Assembly: GCA_003232915.1 (NCBI GenBank)
Contig: QIKE01000055.1
Span: forward strand, 1 to 32,652
Length of the DNA: 32,652 bases
Reading direction: 5' to 3'
From: Bacteroidota bacterium
GTDB taxonomy: Bacteria; Bacteroidota; Bacteroidia; Bacteroidales; F082
Made by a program: the position numbers and the translations under genes. The notes beneath the pieces were generated by a model. The model made no database searches, was not told where the DNA came from, and saw only the letters and a program-made list of their open reading frames with translations. Positions 25,815 to 32,652 of this stretch are shown one piece after another; within the stretch, counting starts at the first letter, position 1, and each line of letters begins with the position of its first letter.

Positions 25815-26069
25815 TTACCTCAGGCTGTTTGCATATTTGGTAATTTTTGATTTCAAATTACCTGCCTTGTTTTTATGGATAACGTTCTTTTTTGCTAATT
25901 TGTCGATTAGCGCATAAAGTTTGGGCATTTGCGCAAGAGCTTCGTTTTTGTCGGTCAGCTTTTTAAACATCCTTACTGCATTACGCATAGTTTTCCCATA
26001 ATAACGGTTACGCAATTTTCTTTCCTCACTTTGCCTGATTCTTTTGAGTGCTGATTTGTGATTAGCCAT
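25815..26069 (-). CDS. rpsT: 30S ribosomal protein S20
   Basis: 84 aa from the ATG at 26069. [21 protein letters not shown] is the standard S20 N-terminus, followed by the helical, basic body that binds 16S rRNA ([46 protein letters not shown]). The ORF track extends ten residues upstream, which is not needed. The -7 element TATTTTTG lies at 26114-26121 (minus). It is convergent with the BNR gene and ends at a bidirectional terminator. Confidence 0.97.
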   Translation of the reverse strand: MANHKSALKRIRQSEERKLRNRYYGKTMRNAVRMFKKLTDKNEALAQMPKLYALIDKLAKKNVIHKNKAGNLKSKITKYANSLR

Positions 26070-26113
26070 AATCTTAAAAATTATTGTTTCTTTTAACATT
26101 CCTTTTGGGCGTG

Positions 26114-26121
26114 CAAAAATA
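26114..26121 (-). promoter_or_regulatory. -7 promoter element of rpsT
   Basis: TATTTTTG on the minus strand, 44 nt upstream of the rpsT ATG. Confidence 0.6.
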
Positions 26122-26577
26122 AATAAACTTTTTATATAAAAAAAACCAATACTATTTTATTTTTCAATTTGACCTTAAATCAGCAAGAAAATACAAAGTT
26201 ACGCTGTCTCCGGAATTCTTAGAGTAAAACTTTACATTTTTACTTTAATTGAAGTAACAACAAACAAAATATAGGTTGAAATAGCCGACTTGTGTTACCC
26301 GAAAGAAAAACATTAGTCATATTTCCAGTTGTTTCGCCGCATTGATATCCGACAATTGTTGATCTAATATCTATCTCATTATCAATTTATTCGTTTAACC
26401 CAGACTTGTCAAACAATTTCGTTAACAAAAGAAATTCTTGTAAAAGGACTTACTGTTTCAAATAAATTTTGTACTTTCATTGCCGTAAATATTAAAAGCT
26501 TTACTAAAATAAGTGAAAATATTTCATTGTCAACTGCTGTGTAAAAAACTTTTGCACTGTAGGTTGACTTTTTTTTA
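26122..26577. other. Gene-free spacer
   Basis: About 450 bp of AT-rich DNA between the rpsT promoter and the small ORF near 26632. No ORF, RNA gene or strong hairpin could be supported. Confidence 0.5.
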
Positions 26578-26618
26578 TAACTTTGTGCTGATTTAAGATT
26601 TTATTGAAATTACTTTTG
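26578..26618 (+). promoter_or_regulatory. Two -7-like elements ahead of a small ORF
   Basis: TAACTTTG at 26578-26585, with TTTG at 26551-26554, and TACTTTTG at 26611-26618 both fit the TAnnTTTG consensus and face right. The only gene candidate downstream is the 42-codon ORF at 26632. Confidence 0.4.
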
Positions 26619-26631
26619 AAAACTTTTCCTT

Positions 26632-26760
26632 ATGAAACGTCATAATAGCTTTTCAGGAAACGACTGCAGCAATAGTATAGATACAGCTGTTTTTAATAAT
26701 CCAACAATTACTTCATCTTATTCAAGTACTTATACAAACTACTTCGGGTTGATAAAATAA
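26632..26760 (+). CDS. Possible small protein, 42 aa
   Basis: ATG AAA CGT begins a 42-residue ORF (MKRHNSFSGNDCSNSIDTAV ... YFGLIK, TAA at 26758-26760), rich in Ser, Thr and Asn. The ATG lies 13 nt after a TACTTTTG element, the same spacing as for the barrel protein and GH3 genes in this window. Its last 53 nt overlap the 3' end of hflC on the other strand. No known family; it could be a chance ORF on an antisense or small RNA. Confidence 0.25.
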   Translation: MKRHNSFSGNDCSNSIDTAVFNNPTITSSYSSTYTNYFGLIK

Positions 26761-27652
26761 TGGTTGTAGTAGAATCAAGGGTTTGTTTAAATACTTCCAT
26801 ACTTTTTAAAAAGCCGTACAGATCGCGTGATTGCGGTGTTTTGTTATATGCATCAGCATAAATGGCAGCTGCAATTGCATCAGCTTTTCCCTTTATTTCT
26901 TCGGCTTTTTTAAAAGCTTCCGATTGTATTATTTTCAGTTCTCTTTCTTTCTCGCCGTTGATGCGTGAGGCTTCGCCTTGTCCTTCCGATTTAAATTTGT
27001 CAGCAATACGGTAACGTTCGCTTTTCATTCGTTCGTAAACCTGTTGTCGAACTTCTTTCACGTAGTTGATACGTTTAAAACGGAAGTCGAGTACTTCGAT
27101 ACCGAGGTCTTTGGTTTGTGCGTTGGCCGATTTGCGTATCATTTCCTGAATTTTTCGTCTTCCTACCGTAATCTTTGGTAATGAATCGCCAAGCAATTCG
27201 CTAATTTCGCCTGCAGGCAAAGGGCTACGGTTACCGCTCCTGACTGCTTCTTCAAGATTATGATTTGCAATGTAATCGCGAGTTTCACCATCAAGAATAT
27301 CGTCGAGCCGAGATTGTGCTCCGCGTTCATTAGTCAGCCTCTTAAAAAACTGTAGCGGATCGGATATACGCCAACGGGCATAAGTGTCCACAAAAATAAA
27401 CTTCTTGTCTTTGGTAGGTATCTGGTTCGGGTCGCCGTCCCATTCCATATATCTTTTTTCAAAATAATTGGCTTTTTGGATAAATGGAGTTTTAAAATGA
27501 AGTCCTGCTTCGGTAATGGCATTGCCAATGGGCTTGCCGAATTGGGTAATAATCACCTGTTGTGTTTCGTTCACAATATAAATAGATTGCCAAAGCACCA
27601 CCAAAACGGCAATAATCAGAGCACTAATAATAACGAGTTTATTATTTTTCAT
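26708..27652 (-). CDS. hflC: HflC, SPFH-domain membrane protease modulator
   Basis: 314 aa. The N-terminal membrane anchor (residues 6-24, LVIISALIIAVLVVLWQSIYI) is followed by an SPFH/band 7 domain (VNETQQVIITQFGKPIG; GLHFKTPFIQKANYFEKR). A coiled coil rich in Ala, Glu and Lys follows (YRIADKFKSEGQGEASRING; EKERELKIIQSEAFKKAEEI). With HflK it forms a large periplasmic cage around FtsH that tunes degradation of membrane proteins. ATG start; the stop of hflK lies 10 nt upstream, so the pair forms an operon in the order hflK-hflC, as in other bacteria. ftsH is not in the window. Confidence 0.93.
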   Translation of the reverse strand: MKNNKLVIISALIIAVLVVLWQSIYIVNETQQVIITQFGKPIGNAITEAGLHFKTPFIQKANYFEKRYMEWDGDPNQIPTKDKKFIFVDTYARWRISDPLQFFKRLTNERGAQSRLDDILDGETRDYIANHNLEEAVRSGNRSPLPAGEISELLGDSLPKITVGRRKIQEMIRKSANAQTKDLGIEVLDFRFKRINYVKEVRQQVYERMKSERYRIADKFKSEGQGEASRINGEKERELKIIQSEAFKKAEEIKGKADAIAAAIYADAYNKTPQSRDLYGFLKSMEVFKQTLDSTTTIILSTRSSLYKYLNKMK

Positions 27653-27662
27653 AATTTCCGGT

Positions 27663-28640
27663 TTATTTTCGTTGATTCAACTGCATTTGTAATAACGGCA
27701 ATATATTGGTCACCTTATCGTCGGTAATAATTTTATTGCCAAGTTTGGGAATAACTTGTTCCATCGTTTCCAGATAAATCCGTTGACGGGTTACCTGTGG
27801 GGCTTTGATATATTCTTTATACAAAGCATTAAAACGTGCAACCTCTCCTTGAGCATTGTTCACTCGTGCCGTGGCATACCCTTTAGCTTTTTGTACAGTT
27901 TCTTTTGCTTGCCCGCGTGCTTTGGGAATTACCTTGTTGTACTCCGACTTGGCTTGATTGATGAGCGTAGATTTTTTCTGTTGTGCTTCGTTTACGGCAT
28001 TAAAAGCTTCTTTAACAGGATCGGGAGGATTGACATCCTGCAAAACTACCTGTTCAATCTTCACACCAAGAGAATAGTCGTTGCAAATATTTTGAATCAA
28101 CTCTTCCACTTTTGTTGAAACTTCGCTTCTGCCTACGGTAAGTACCTCGTTTACCGTACGATTGCCAACAATTTCGCGCATAGCTGCTTCCGAAATATCA
28201 CGTAGAGTACTTTTTGGATTTCTAACCTTAAAAAGATATTTGTAAGGATCTGAAATTCTGTACTGTATAACCCACTCTACATTGGCAAGATTCAAGTCGC
28301 CTGTAAGCATCAGCGATTCATCGGTAATAGTCTTCGAGGCGTATTGTGTACGTACTCCCGCTCTTCGTGTTCGAAAACCAAATTCTAACTTTTGCTGTCG
28401 TTCGACGGGTACTTTAACTACTTTTTCTATTAATGGAAATTTAAAATTTAAACCCGGTTCTACGGTCCTTTCGTATTTTCCAAAACGGGTAATTACTCCC
28501 ACTTCTTCGGGATCAATCTGAAAAAAAGAACTCATCCCGATAAATGCCAATACCAGTAGAAGAATAATCAACTTGCTATGTTTTAGGATTTTCCGTATGC
28601 TAATAGGGATTTCTCCATCACTAAATGTATAATTTGCCAT
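27663..28640 (-). CDS. hflK: HflK, SPFH-domain membrane protease modulator
   Basis: 325 aa from the ATG at 28640 (MANYTFSDGE). A hydrophobic anchor at about residues 23-40 (LIILLLVLAFIGMSSFFQ) is followed by the SPFH core (DPEEVGVITRFGKYERTVEP; GLNFKFPLIEKVVKVPVERQ) and a C-terminal coiled coil (AVNEAQQKKSTLINQAKSEY). The Gly-rich N-terminal segment of E. coli HflK is missing, as is common outside Proteobacteria. The track's TTG start at 28676 would lie upstream of the predicted transcription start (TATCTTTG, 28664-28671) and is rejected. Partner: HflC, 10 nt downstream. Confidence 0.92.
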   Translation of the reverse strand: MANYTFSDGEIPISIRKILKHSKLIILLLVLAFIGMSSFFQIDPEEVGVITRFGKYERTVEPGLNFKFPLIEKVVKVPVERQQKLEFGFRTRRAGVRTQYASKTITDESLMLTGDLNLANVEWVIQYRISDPYKYLFKVRNPKSTLRDISEAAMREIVGNRTVNEVLTVGRSEVSTKVEELIQNICNDYSLGVKIEQVVLQDVNPPDPVKEAFNAVNEAQQKKSTLINQAKSEYNKVIPKARGQAKETVQKAKGYATARVNNAQGEVARFNALYKEYIKAPQVTRQRIYLETMEQVIPKLGNKIITDDKVTNILPLLQMQLNQRK

Positions 28641-28663
28641 TTGTTCGTCGTTTATAAAGGACA

Positions 28664-28671
28664 CAAAGATA
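28664..28671 (-). promoter_or_regulatory. -7 promoter element of hflK-hflC
   Basis: TATCTTTG on the minus strand, 23 nt before the hflK ATG at 28640. Confidence 0.6.
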
Positions 28672-28911
28672 GACAATAAAACAGCAACTTGTCCGGTGAA
28701 ATATAAATAAGAAAAAAATAGTGTAAAAGTAAAATTTATGGCCTGTTATGTGAAATGCAACGTGATGAGCTGTTTCACTTTAGAAATAATATTTTCAATT
28801 CAAGCGTGAACGCTTAAAACAGAAATGTCGTAAAAATAATTCACGTGTTATATTAGTGCAATTATTCAAAAGAGGAAAATTATGTAATATACAGTGACCC
28901 AATGTAATACG

Positions 28912-28968
28912 AAATTATAAACATATGAAACCTCCATGGCTGCTTGAAGACACACAAGGGAATGATTA
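28912..28968 (-). repeat. Dispersed short repeat, copy B (inverted relative to copy A)
   Basis: On the minus strand: TAATCATTCCCTTGTGTGT, 11 variable bases, CATGGAGGTTTCATAT, GTTTATAATTT. The left arm equals copy A at 236-254 and the right arm equals copy C at 30-56 with two or three substitutions. This is the fullest copy in the window. The rest of the spacer 28672-29030 holds no gene. Confidence 0.7.
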
Positions 28969-29032
28969 AAATTTAATACCTTAATAAACAAATAATTGTA
29001 AAATTATGAACACACGAAATTACTTTATAAAT

Positions 29033-29070
29033 AAAAAAACCGCTGTTACATTTTATAAAGCGGTTTTTTT
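29033..29070. terminator. Bidirectional terminator downstream of ferredoxin
   Basis: AAAAAAACCGC (29033-29043) pairs with GCGGTTTTTTT (29060-29070), an 11 bp stem with A- and T-runs on both sides. It terminates the minus-strand ferredoxin gene 24 nt after its stop. Confidence 0.85.
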
Positions 29071-29093
29071 ATTTATAAAGATTACTCTTTTCT

Positions 29094-29261
29094 TTATTCC
29101 GGGTGAATTGCCTCAACAGGACAAACGTCGGCACAAGCACCGCAATCTGTGCATAAATCGGGGTCAATTATATAGATATCACCTTCGGAAATAGCTTCAA
29201 CGGGACATTCGTCGATGCACGTCCCACAAGCTGTACAATCATCTGAAATTTTATAAGCCAT
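29094..29261 (-). CDS. 2[4Fe-4S] ferredoxin
   Basis: 55 aa, too short for the ORF track. MAYKISDDCTACGTCIDECP and DPDLCTDCGACADVCPVEAI give two complete C-x2-C-x2-C-x3-C-P motifs, each binding a [4Fe-4S] cluster. This is a clostridial-type bacterial ferredoxin, a low-potential electron carrier for anaerobic metabolism such as pyruvate:ferredoxin oxidoreductase, pointing to an anaerobic or facultative lifestyle. ATG at 29261, TAA at 29094-29096. Its promoter element TATCTTTG lies at 29293-29300 (minus) and a strong terminator follows, so it is a single-gene transcript. Confidence 0.95.
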   Translation of the reverse strand: MAYKISDDCTACGTCIDECPVEAISEGDIYIIDPDLCTDCGACADVCPVEAIHPE

Positions 29262-29292
29262 AGCTCTTTATTTTTAAAATTAATTTCGCCTG

Positions 29293-29300
29293 CAAAGATA
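29293..29300 (-). promoter_or_regulatory. -7 promoter element of ferredoxin
   Basis: TATCTTTG on the minus strand, 31 nt upstream of the ferredoxin ATG. Confidence 0.6.
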
Positions 29301-29454
29301 AAACGAATATTATTATGAAAGCTACTCCCATAAATTTTTTGATAATCTAAATGAGCTAAAAATACAAGCGTAAATAGCTGTTGTCGATGTTTAATCAGTC
29401 ATAAAAATTTTACCGGAATACCATTAAAAAACCGCATATTGCATACCATATAAT

Positions 29455-30524
29455 GAGTTCAGCCTAAAAAGGTATCCCATAAAGATAGCAAAAACTTCAT
29501 TCTAAAATATGTTAACAACATGGCGTCTACTAAGGTATAGATACACTTGGTGTTAAAAAGTTAACAACAAGCAGGCAAAGTAATTGATAATTAGTAGATC
29601 GGAAAACAAGAAATATGGTGTATTTATCTGAGAAACATAGTATTATATTGTATTTTTGCATTAGCAAAATCAAATAAGCTATAATCGCATATAATAATAA
29701 ACCGGCATTGATAACCTTTGAGGTGGAACTTGAAGAAAAGTATCGCAAAAGGTTAGAACAAACCAAAAGAAATTGGTTTTATAATTTGGTATTTTCCAAA
29801 TAAAAGAATCTGGTTTTAAAAAGCTTTATCCCAAGCGTAATTCACTGCCGGACACACCGATCAAGAGATTGATTACATCATTGATAATCTGAGATTTAAA
29901 AAGATTAAATTATTACGGATTAATTGAATCTTTAATGTTTGATTTGCACTTTAAAGTAGCTTTGGAACCGCAAAGGATGAAAGATAAGCCGTTTCCACGA
30001 TACACTTTTTAACTTTCAAAACCGGCTGTTAGACTACGAAAACCGGAAAGAATGTCCGTTAAGCGTTAACTGTCGGATATCTAAGAACTAAGGAATATTT
30101 TATTTTCAACACAAAGACTATATTAAGAGCAAACGCAATTGCAATATCAACAAAATACCTCAAGAGCGGTGGAGTCTCAAAACAAACGTAGAATCCGCAA
30201 TGCAAAAGTTTAAATCAGGAACCCTAGAGGGCAAGTTAAAAATAAGAGTGTTATTTGAAGCCATAAATGCTAATCTACGCCATCGGTATGTTCGTTAATT
30301 TCAGACGTAATTGCAGATATCTAATAGAGATTAAAACAGATAACAAGTTAAAAGTAGCTTTTTTTGCAAAAATTGCTTGTTTTTTGTATGTAATTATGAC
30401 TTTTATAATTTCAACGCGTCAACCAAAAACTCAAAATTCGACTTGTTTTAGCCTCAGCTCCTCCCGATATGTTTTTAAACGATTCTCAACGGTTTTGAAT
30501 TTTTGAGGTTTTTAGACCGGACTC
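29455..30524 (+). mobile_element. Degraded insertion sequence with MITE-like terminal repeats
   Basis: The left end GAGTTCAGCCTAAAAAGGT (29455-29473) is imperfectly inverted at 30506-30524 (reverse complement GAGTCCGGTCTAAAAACCT, 14 of 19 matching). Left end and MITE end agree at 17 of 19 positions. The roughly 1 kb interior carries plus-strand coding fragments broken by stops and frameshifts: VELEEKYRKRLEQTKRNWFY, FDLHFKVALEPQRMKDKPFP, NVESAMQKFKSGTLEGKLKI and FEAINANLRHRYVR with NFRRNCRYLIE. The last part resembles the C-terminal region of some Bacteroidetes DDE transposases. Family not assigned. No target duplication is visible. ORFs called here by the track are fragments of it. Confidence 0.65.
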
Positions 30525-30677
30525 TTTGAATAAAATCAACGTTTTAACCTTTGATTATAAAGATATAAAAACCATTTTCGTATTCTGCATTTTTATTAAT
30601 TTATTTAGAATAATTATAAAATATCTATTTAAGCAATATATATACATATTTAGTTAATTAGAACAACTTTAATTTTC

Positions 30678-30685
30678 TACTTTTG
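30678..30685 (+). promoter_or_regulatory. -7 promoter element of the ArsR-type regulator
   Basis: TACTTTTG, 16 nt upstream of the ATG at 30702. It overlaps the region just before the track's TTG start (30693), supporting the ATG. Confidence 0.6.
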
Positions 30686-30701
30686 CTCAAAATTGAATAA
30701 G

Positions 30702-31001
30702 ATGTTCCATTTTGAAATTAATGTTGAGAAACTTGAACTGGCCGCAAGTAAACTACGTGCCGTTTCGCATCCTATGCGAATTGCTGTTCTTGATTTGCTT
30801 TCACAAGAGCAAAAGTTAAGCGTTACGGAAATATATAAAGCCCTAAATATAAAGCAAGCCACGGCCTCACATCATTTGAATATTTTAAAAAGTAAGAACA
30901 TTCTGGTATCAAAACGCGAAGGGAAAAAGATATTTTATTCCCTTCGAAATCATAGCCTAACAGATATTATCGAATGCATAAACCGCTGTAACGACAATTA
31001 A
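30702..31001 (+). CDS. ArsR/SmtB-type winged-helix repressor
   Basis: 99 aa from the ATG. Winged HTH pattern: KLRAVSHPMRIAVLDLLSQ, LSVTEIYKALNIKQATASHH (recognition helix with the family's QATASHHL) and LVSKREGKKIFYSL (wing). The ELCVCDL metal site of ArsR/CadC is not present; the only cysteines are in the C-terminal tail (ECINRC), so metal sensing is not supported and the signal is unknown. It stands between a dead IS and a membrane-protein pseudogene; its target may have been lost or may be itself. Confidence 0.87.
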   Translation: MFHFEINVEKLELAASKLRAVSHPMRIAVLDLLSQEQKLSVTEIYKALNIKQATASHHLNILKSKNILVSKREGKKIFYSLRNHSLTDIIECINRCNDN

Positions 31002-31146
31002 ACATCCATTTAAAACAATATGTTATATATGATATAATGCAGAGACCTTCTGCAAGCTAATGATGAGCTTACTAATTGTTTTCTTTTAAAGGGCCTTTTT
31101 TAATTCTATGGGCTCAATAACAAAAAAAGATTCCTTATAAAAGTGG

Positions 31147-31698
31147 GTGGGTTACACGTACCTCTTATTTAAAGAACCAAAAAGCTTTATTCACAAAGAG
31201 CTATTTCAATTAGAACATTTTTTTGATGGACATCAATCTGACGGAATTTTAAAAGAGAGAATTATAAAAATATATAAAGGAAATGAAGGAATCAATGCTC
31301 TAATTATTGGAATTGTATCAACAATTATATTTGTTCGAATATTTTTAATAACTGAAAATATAGCGGATAAAATTCCAAGCGCTTTAATCCCAATAATATA
31401 GACTGGAATTATATATTTAATTACTGGAAAAACTCAAGGAAAGGGGTTAAAACTCAAAAAAAAATAGGAAATTTTCTTTTGGTTGGAAAGCAGCAGGAAT
31501 ATTGGCGCTATATCTCTAGTAACAATTGCAATAGTTGCATTTATTGAGGGTGATTTAGTAAGTACAGAACATGATTTCGACGAAGCTTTGTATAAAAATG
31601 AATTTTCAAGATTTTCTAAAGTGTATTTTAAATATTCTTGGAGAAAATATAATTTTATGAATTTTAGAGTGATGACTGAGGAGTATTCTAATATGTAA
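31147..31698 (+). pseudogene. Membrane protein pseudogene with two in-frame amber stops
   Basis: The ORFs at 31147-31401 and 31483-31698 are one reading frame, interrupted by TAG at 31399-31401 and again by TAG within the segment KLKKK-stop-EIFFW. Together they read as a protein of about 180 residues with a charged N-terminal part and three hydrophobic segments: LIIGIVSTIIFVRIFLI, IPSALIPII with GIIYLI, and IGAISLVTIAIVAFI. A hydrophilic tail follows. No family recognised. Intact genes in the window also end in TAG, so recoding is unlikely. A terminator follows at 31710. Confidence 0.5.
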
Positions 31699-31709
31699 TT
31701 ATCTCATTG

Positions 31710-31737
31710 ACAGGATGATTTTTGTCCTGTTTTTTTG
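31710..31737 (+). terminator. Intrinsic terminator
   Basis: ACAGGA-TGATTTTTG-TCCTGT followed by TTTTTTG. It sits 12 nt after the stop of the membrane-protein pseudogene, which suggests that gene was functional until recently. Confidence 0.8.
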
Positions 31738-31823
31738 AGAATATTTTAATCCGGTAAAAAATTATTGTTAATGAATTGCTGTATAAAAACTAACCATTAG
31801 TTTTAATCGCAATTTAATACCCT

Positions 31824-32498
31824 TCAAAATAACGTATTCTCCGGTAATATCGGTACTATTACATCTGGGCTATTGTTACGAGGCGAGTTGATTTTTTTGG
31901 AAATAGGATAAGCCTGCATCAAAGATGCATCAAAAGGCTTTAACAAAGTGAGGAGAGCCTTCTGATTTGATTCGTAAAGCCAAGTTTGTTCATCTTTTTT
32001 CGACAAAATAACCGGCATCCGTTGATGAATGTGTTCCATCAACTCATTGGCTTTTGTAGTAACAATAGTGAATGTTTGTGTAGGTGTTCCGTCGGCATTT
32101 TTCCATATCTCCCACAAGCCTGCCATCGCAAAAAGCGATTCGTCGCGAAGAAAAATACGATATGGAACTTTGGTTTTGCCTTTCTTCCATTCATAAAAGC
32201 CGTTAGCCGGAATCAAACAACGCCGTTTCAAAAAAGCCTGTTCAAATGAAGGTTTATATTTAATACTTTCTGCCCGTGCATTAATTAAACGAAAGGCTAT
32301 TTTCGGATTTTCGGACCAAAAAGGAATTAGTCCCCATTTAAAAAATTTTAATTGTGCAGGTGTGTCGTTGGTAATTACTGCCAACTTTTGCGAAGGTGTA
32401 CAATTATATGAAGGCGAATACATTTCGTCGAACACTTCCACATCAAAACGTTCTGAAATATGCTTACCAGTTACCGAAAGTTGAAATCGTCCACACAT
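31824..32498 (-). CDS. SRAP-domain abasic-site DNA-protein crosslinking protein (HMCES/YedK family)
   Basis: 224 aa from ATG 32498, which places the catalytic cysteine at position 2 (MCGRFQL). In this family Met1 is removed and Cys2 forms a covalent thiazolidine link with abasic sites in single-stranded DNA, shielding them. Other SRAP motifs follow: YNCTPSQKLAVI (conserved Asn), FFKWGLIPFWSE, LINARAESI, RRCLIPANGFYEWKK with the active-site Glu, FAMAGLWEIW and HQRMPVIL with the conserved His. The track's start (TTG 32507) would bury the cysteine at position 5 and is therefore wrong. Third DNA-repair gene in the window, with uvrA and the AAG glycosylase, though they are not clustered. Confidence 0.94.
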   Translation of the reverse strand: MCGRFQLSVTGKHISERFDVEVFDEMYSPSYNCTPSQKLAVITNDTPAQLKFFKWGLIPFWSENPKIAFRLINARAESIKYKPSFEQAFLKRRCLIPANGFYEWKKGKTKVPYRIFLRDESLFAMAGLWEIWKNADGTPTQTFTIVTTKANELMEHIHQRMPVILSKKDEQTWLYESNQKALLTLLKPFDASLMQAYPISKKINSPRNNSPDVIVPILPENTLF

Positions 32499-32572
32499 AA
32501 ATTTCAATTTTTTATGCTAAGTTATAAAATTTATTCATATTTCAAAATATTTAATTACAAAGCATTTTAAAC

Positions 32573-32610
32573 AAAAAAAGGGGAGCAACCCTAGTTACTC
32601 CCCTTTTTTA
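32573..32610. terminator. Bidirectional terminator near the right edge
   Basis: AAAAAAGGGGAG (32574-32585) pairs with CTCCCCTTTTTT (32599-32610). On the minus strand it would terminate a gene lying beyond the right edge; on the plus strand no gene leads into it. Confidence 0.8.
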
Positions 32611-32615
32611 TATTC

Positions 32616-32636
32616 AGCCTTTATGGGCTGTTTTAT
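32616..32636 (+). terminator. Second small terminator-like hairpin
   Basis: CAGCC-TTTATG-GGCTG followed by TTTTATTA. Weaker than its neighbour and only 5 nt from it. It could be a backup terminator for the same off-window gene or part of its 3' untranslated region. Confidence 0.45.
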
Positions 32637-32652
32637 TATACTTTCACAACCT

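Noticed and set aside
29006-29194. 62 aa plus-strand ORF
   Set aside because: It overlaps the ferredoxin gene and its terminator on the opposite strand; the ferredoxin has perfect cysteine motifs.
31399-31470. TAG recoding (amber readthrough) in the membrane protein frame
   Set aside because: Other intact genes (transglycosylase, LysR) end in TAG and no suppressor tRNA or recoding element is seen; a pseudogene is simpler.

Overview
The window looks like chromosomal DNA from an AT-rich member of the Bacteroidetes, most likely Bacteroidales-like. Evidence: -7 promoter elements of the form TAnnTTTG sit just upstream of many genes. The gene families are typical of the phylum: a NagZ/beta-lactamase fusion, the bamD-rpoZ-coaBC-DUF4835 (PorD-like) operon, carboxypeptidase-regulatory-like TonB-dependent receptors, and a type IX secretion (T9SS) C-terminal sorting domain. 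Shine-Dalgarno sequences are mostly absent. Several ORF-track starts are upstream GTG/TTG codons; signal peptides and promoters place most real starts at internal ATGs, and coordinates have been corrected accordingly.

Layout. 1-264: non-coding, with a REP-like palindromic element and two copies of a short dispersed repeat. 265-4227 (minus): uvrA and an MltD-type lytic transglycosylase. 4592-4665: tRNA-Arg(UCU). 5077-8028 (minus): a GH3 plus serine-hydrolase cell-wall enzyme. 8178-9068: a LysR regulator. 9069-10400: a decayed zone with gene remnants, an ISL3-type transposase relic and an intact-looking 170 bp MITE. 10488-11827: an outer-membrane barrel protein and a 3-methyladenine DNA glycosylase. 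12392-15665: housekeeping operon bamD-rpoZ-coaBC-porD-like. 15726-17700 (minus): an orphan restriction-endonuclease-like gene, a RhuM pseudogene and an IS4/IS701-like transposase relic. 17819-23757: an FMN riboswitch with a terminator ahead of a TonB-dependent receptor, then a paralogous receptor and a strong terminator. 23940-25649: a secreted BNR-repeat protein with a T9SS signal. 25815-28640 (minus): rpsT, hflC, hflK. 29094-29261 (minus): a 2[4Fe-4S] ferredoxin missed by the ORF track. 29455-30524: a degraded insertion sequence whose ends match the MITE. 30702-31001: an ArsR-type regulator. 31147-31698: a membrane-protein pseudogene. 31824-32498 (minus): an SRAP/HMCES abasic-site protein. 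32573-32636: terminators.

The most interesting points are three. (1) UvrA keeps all its other motifs but has lost the whole second Walker A loop by a clean in-frame deletion of about 13 residues. (2) The FMN riboswitch controls an outer-membrane TonB-dependent receptor rather than a riboflavin biosynthesis gene, which suggests a flavin uptake receptor; a close paralogue lies next to it. (3) A small MITE with perfect 21 bp inverted ends and a possible 6 bp target duplication shares its ends with a dead IS 19 kb away. All functional calls come from reading the sequence and from family knowledge; no database search was possible.
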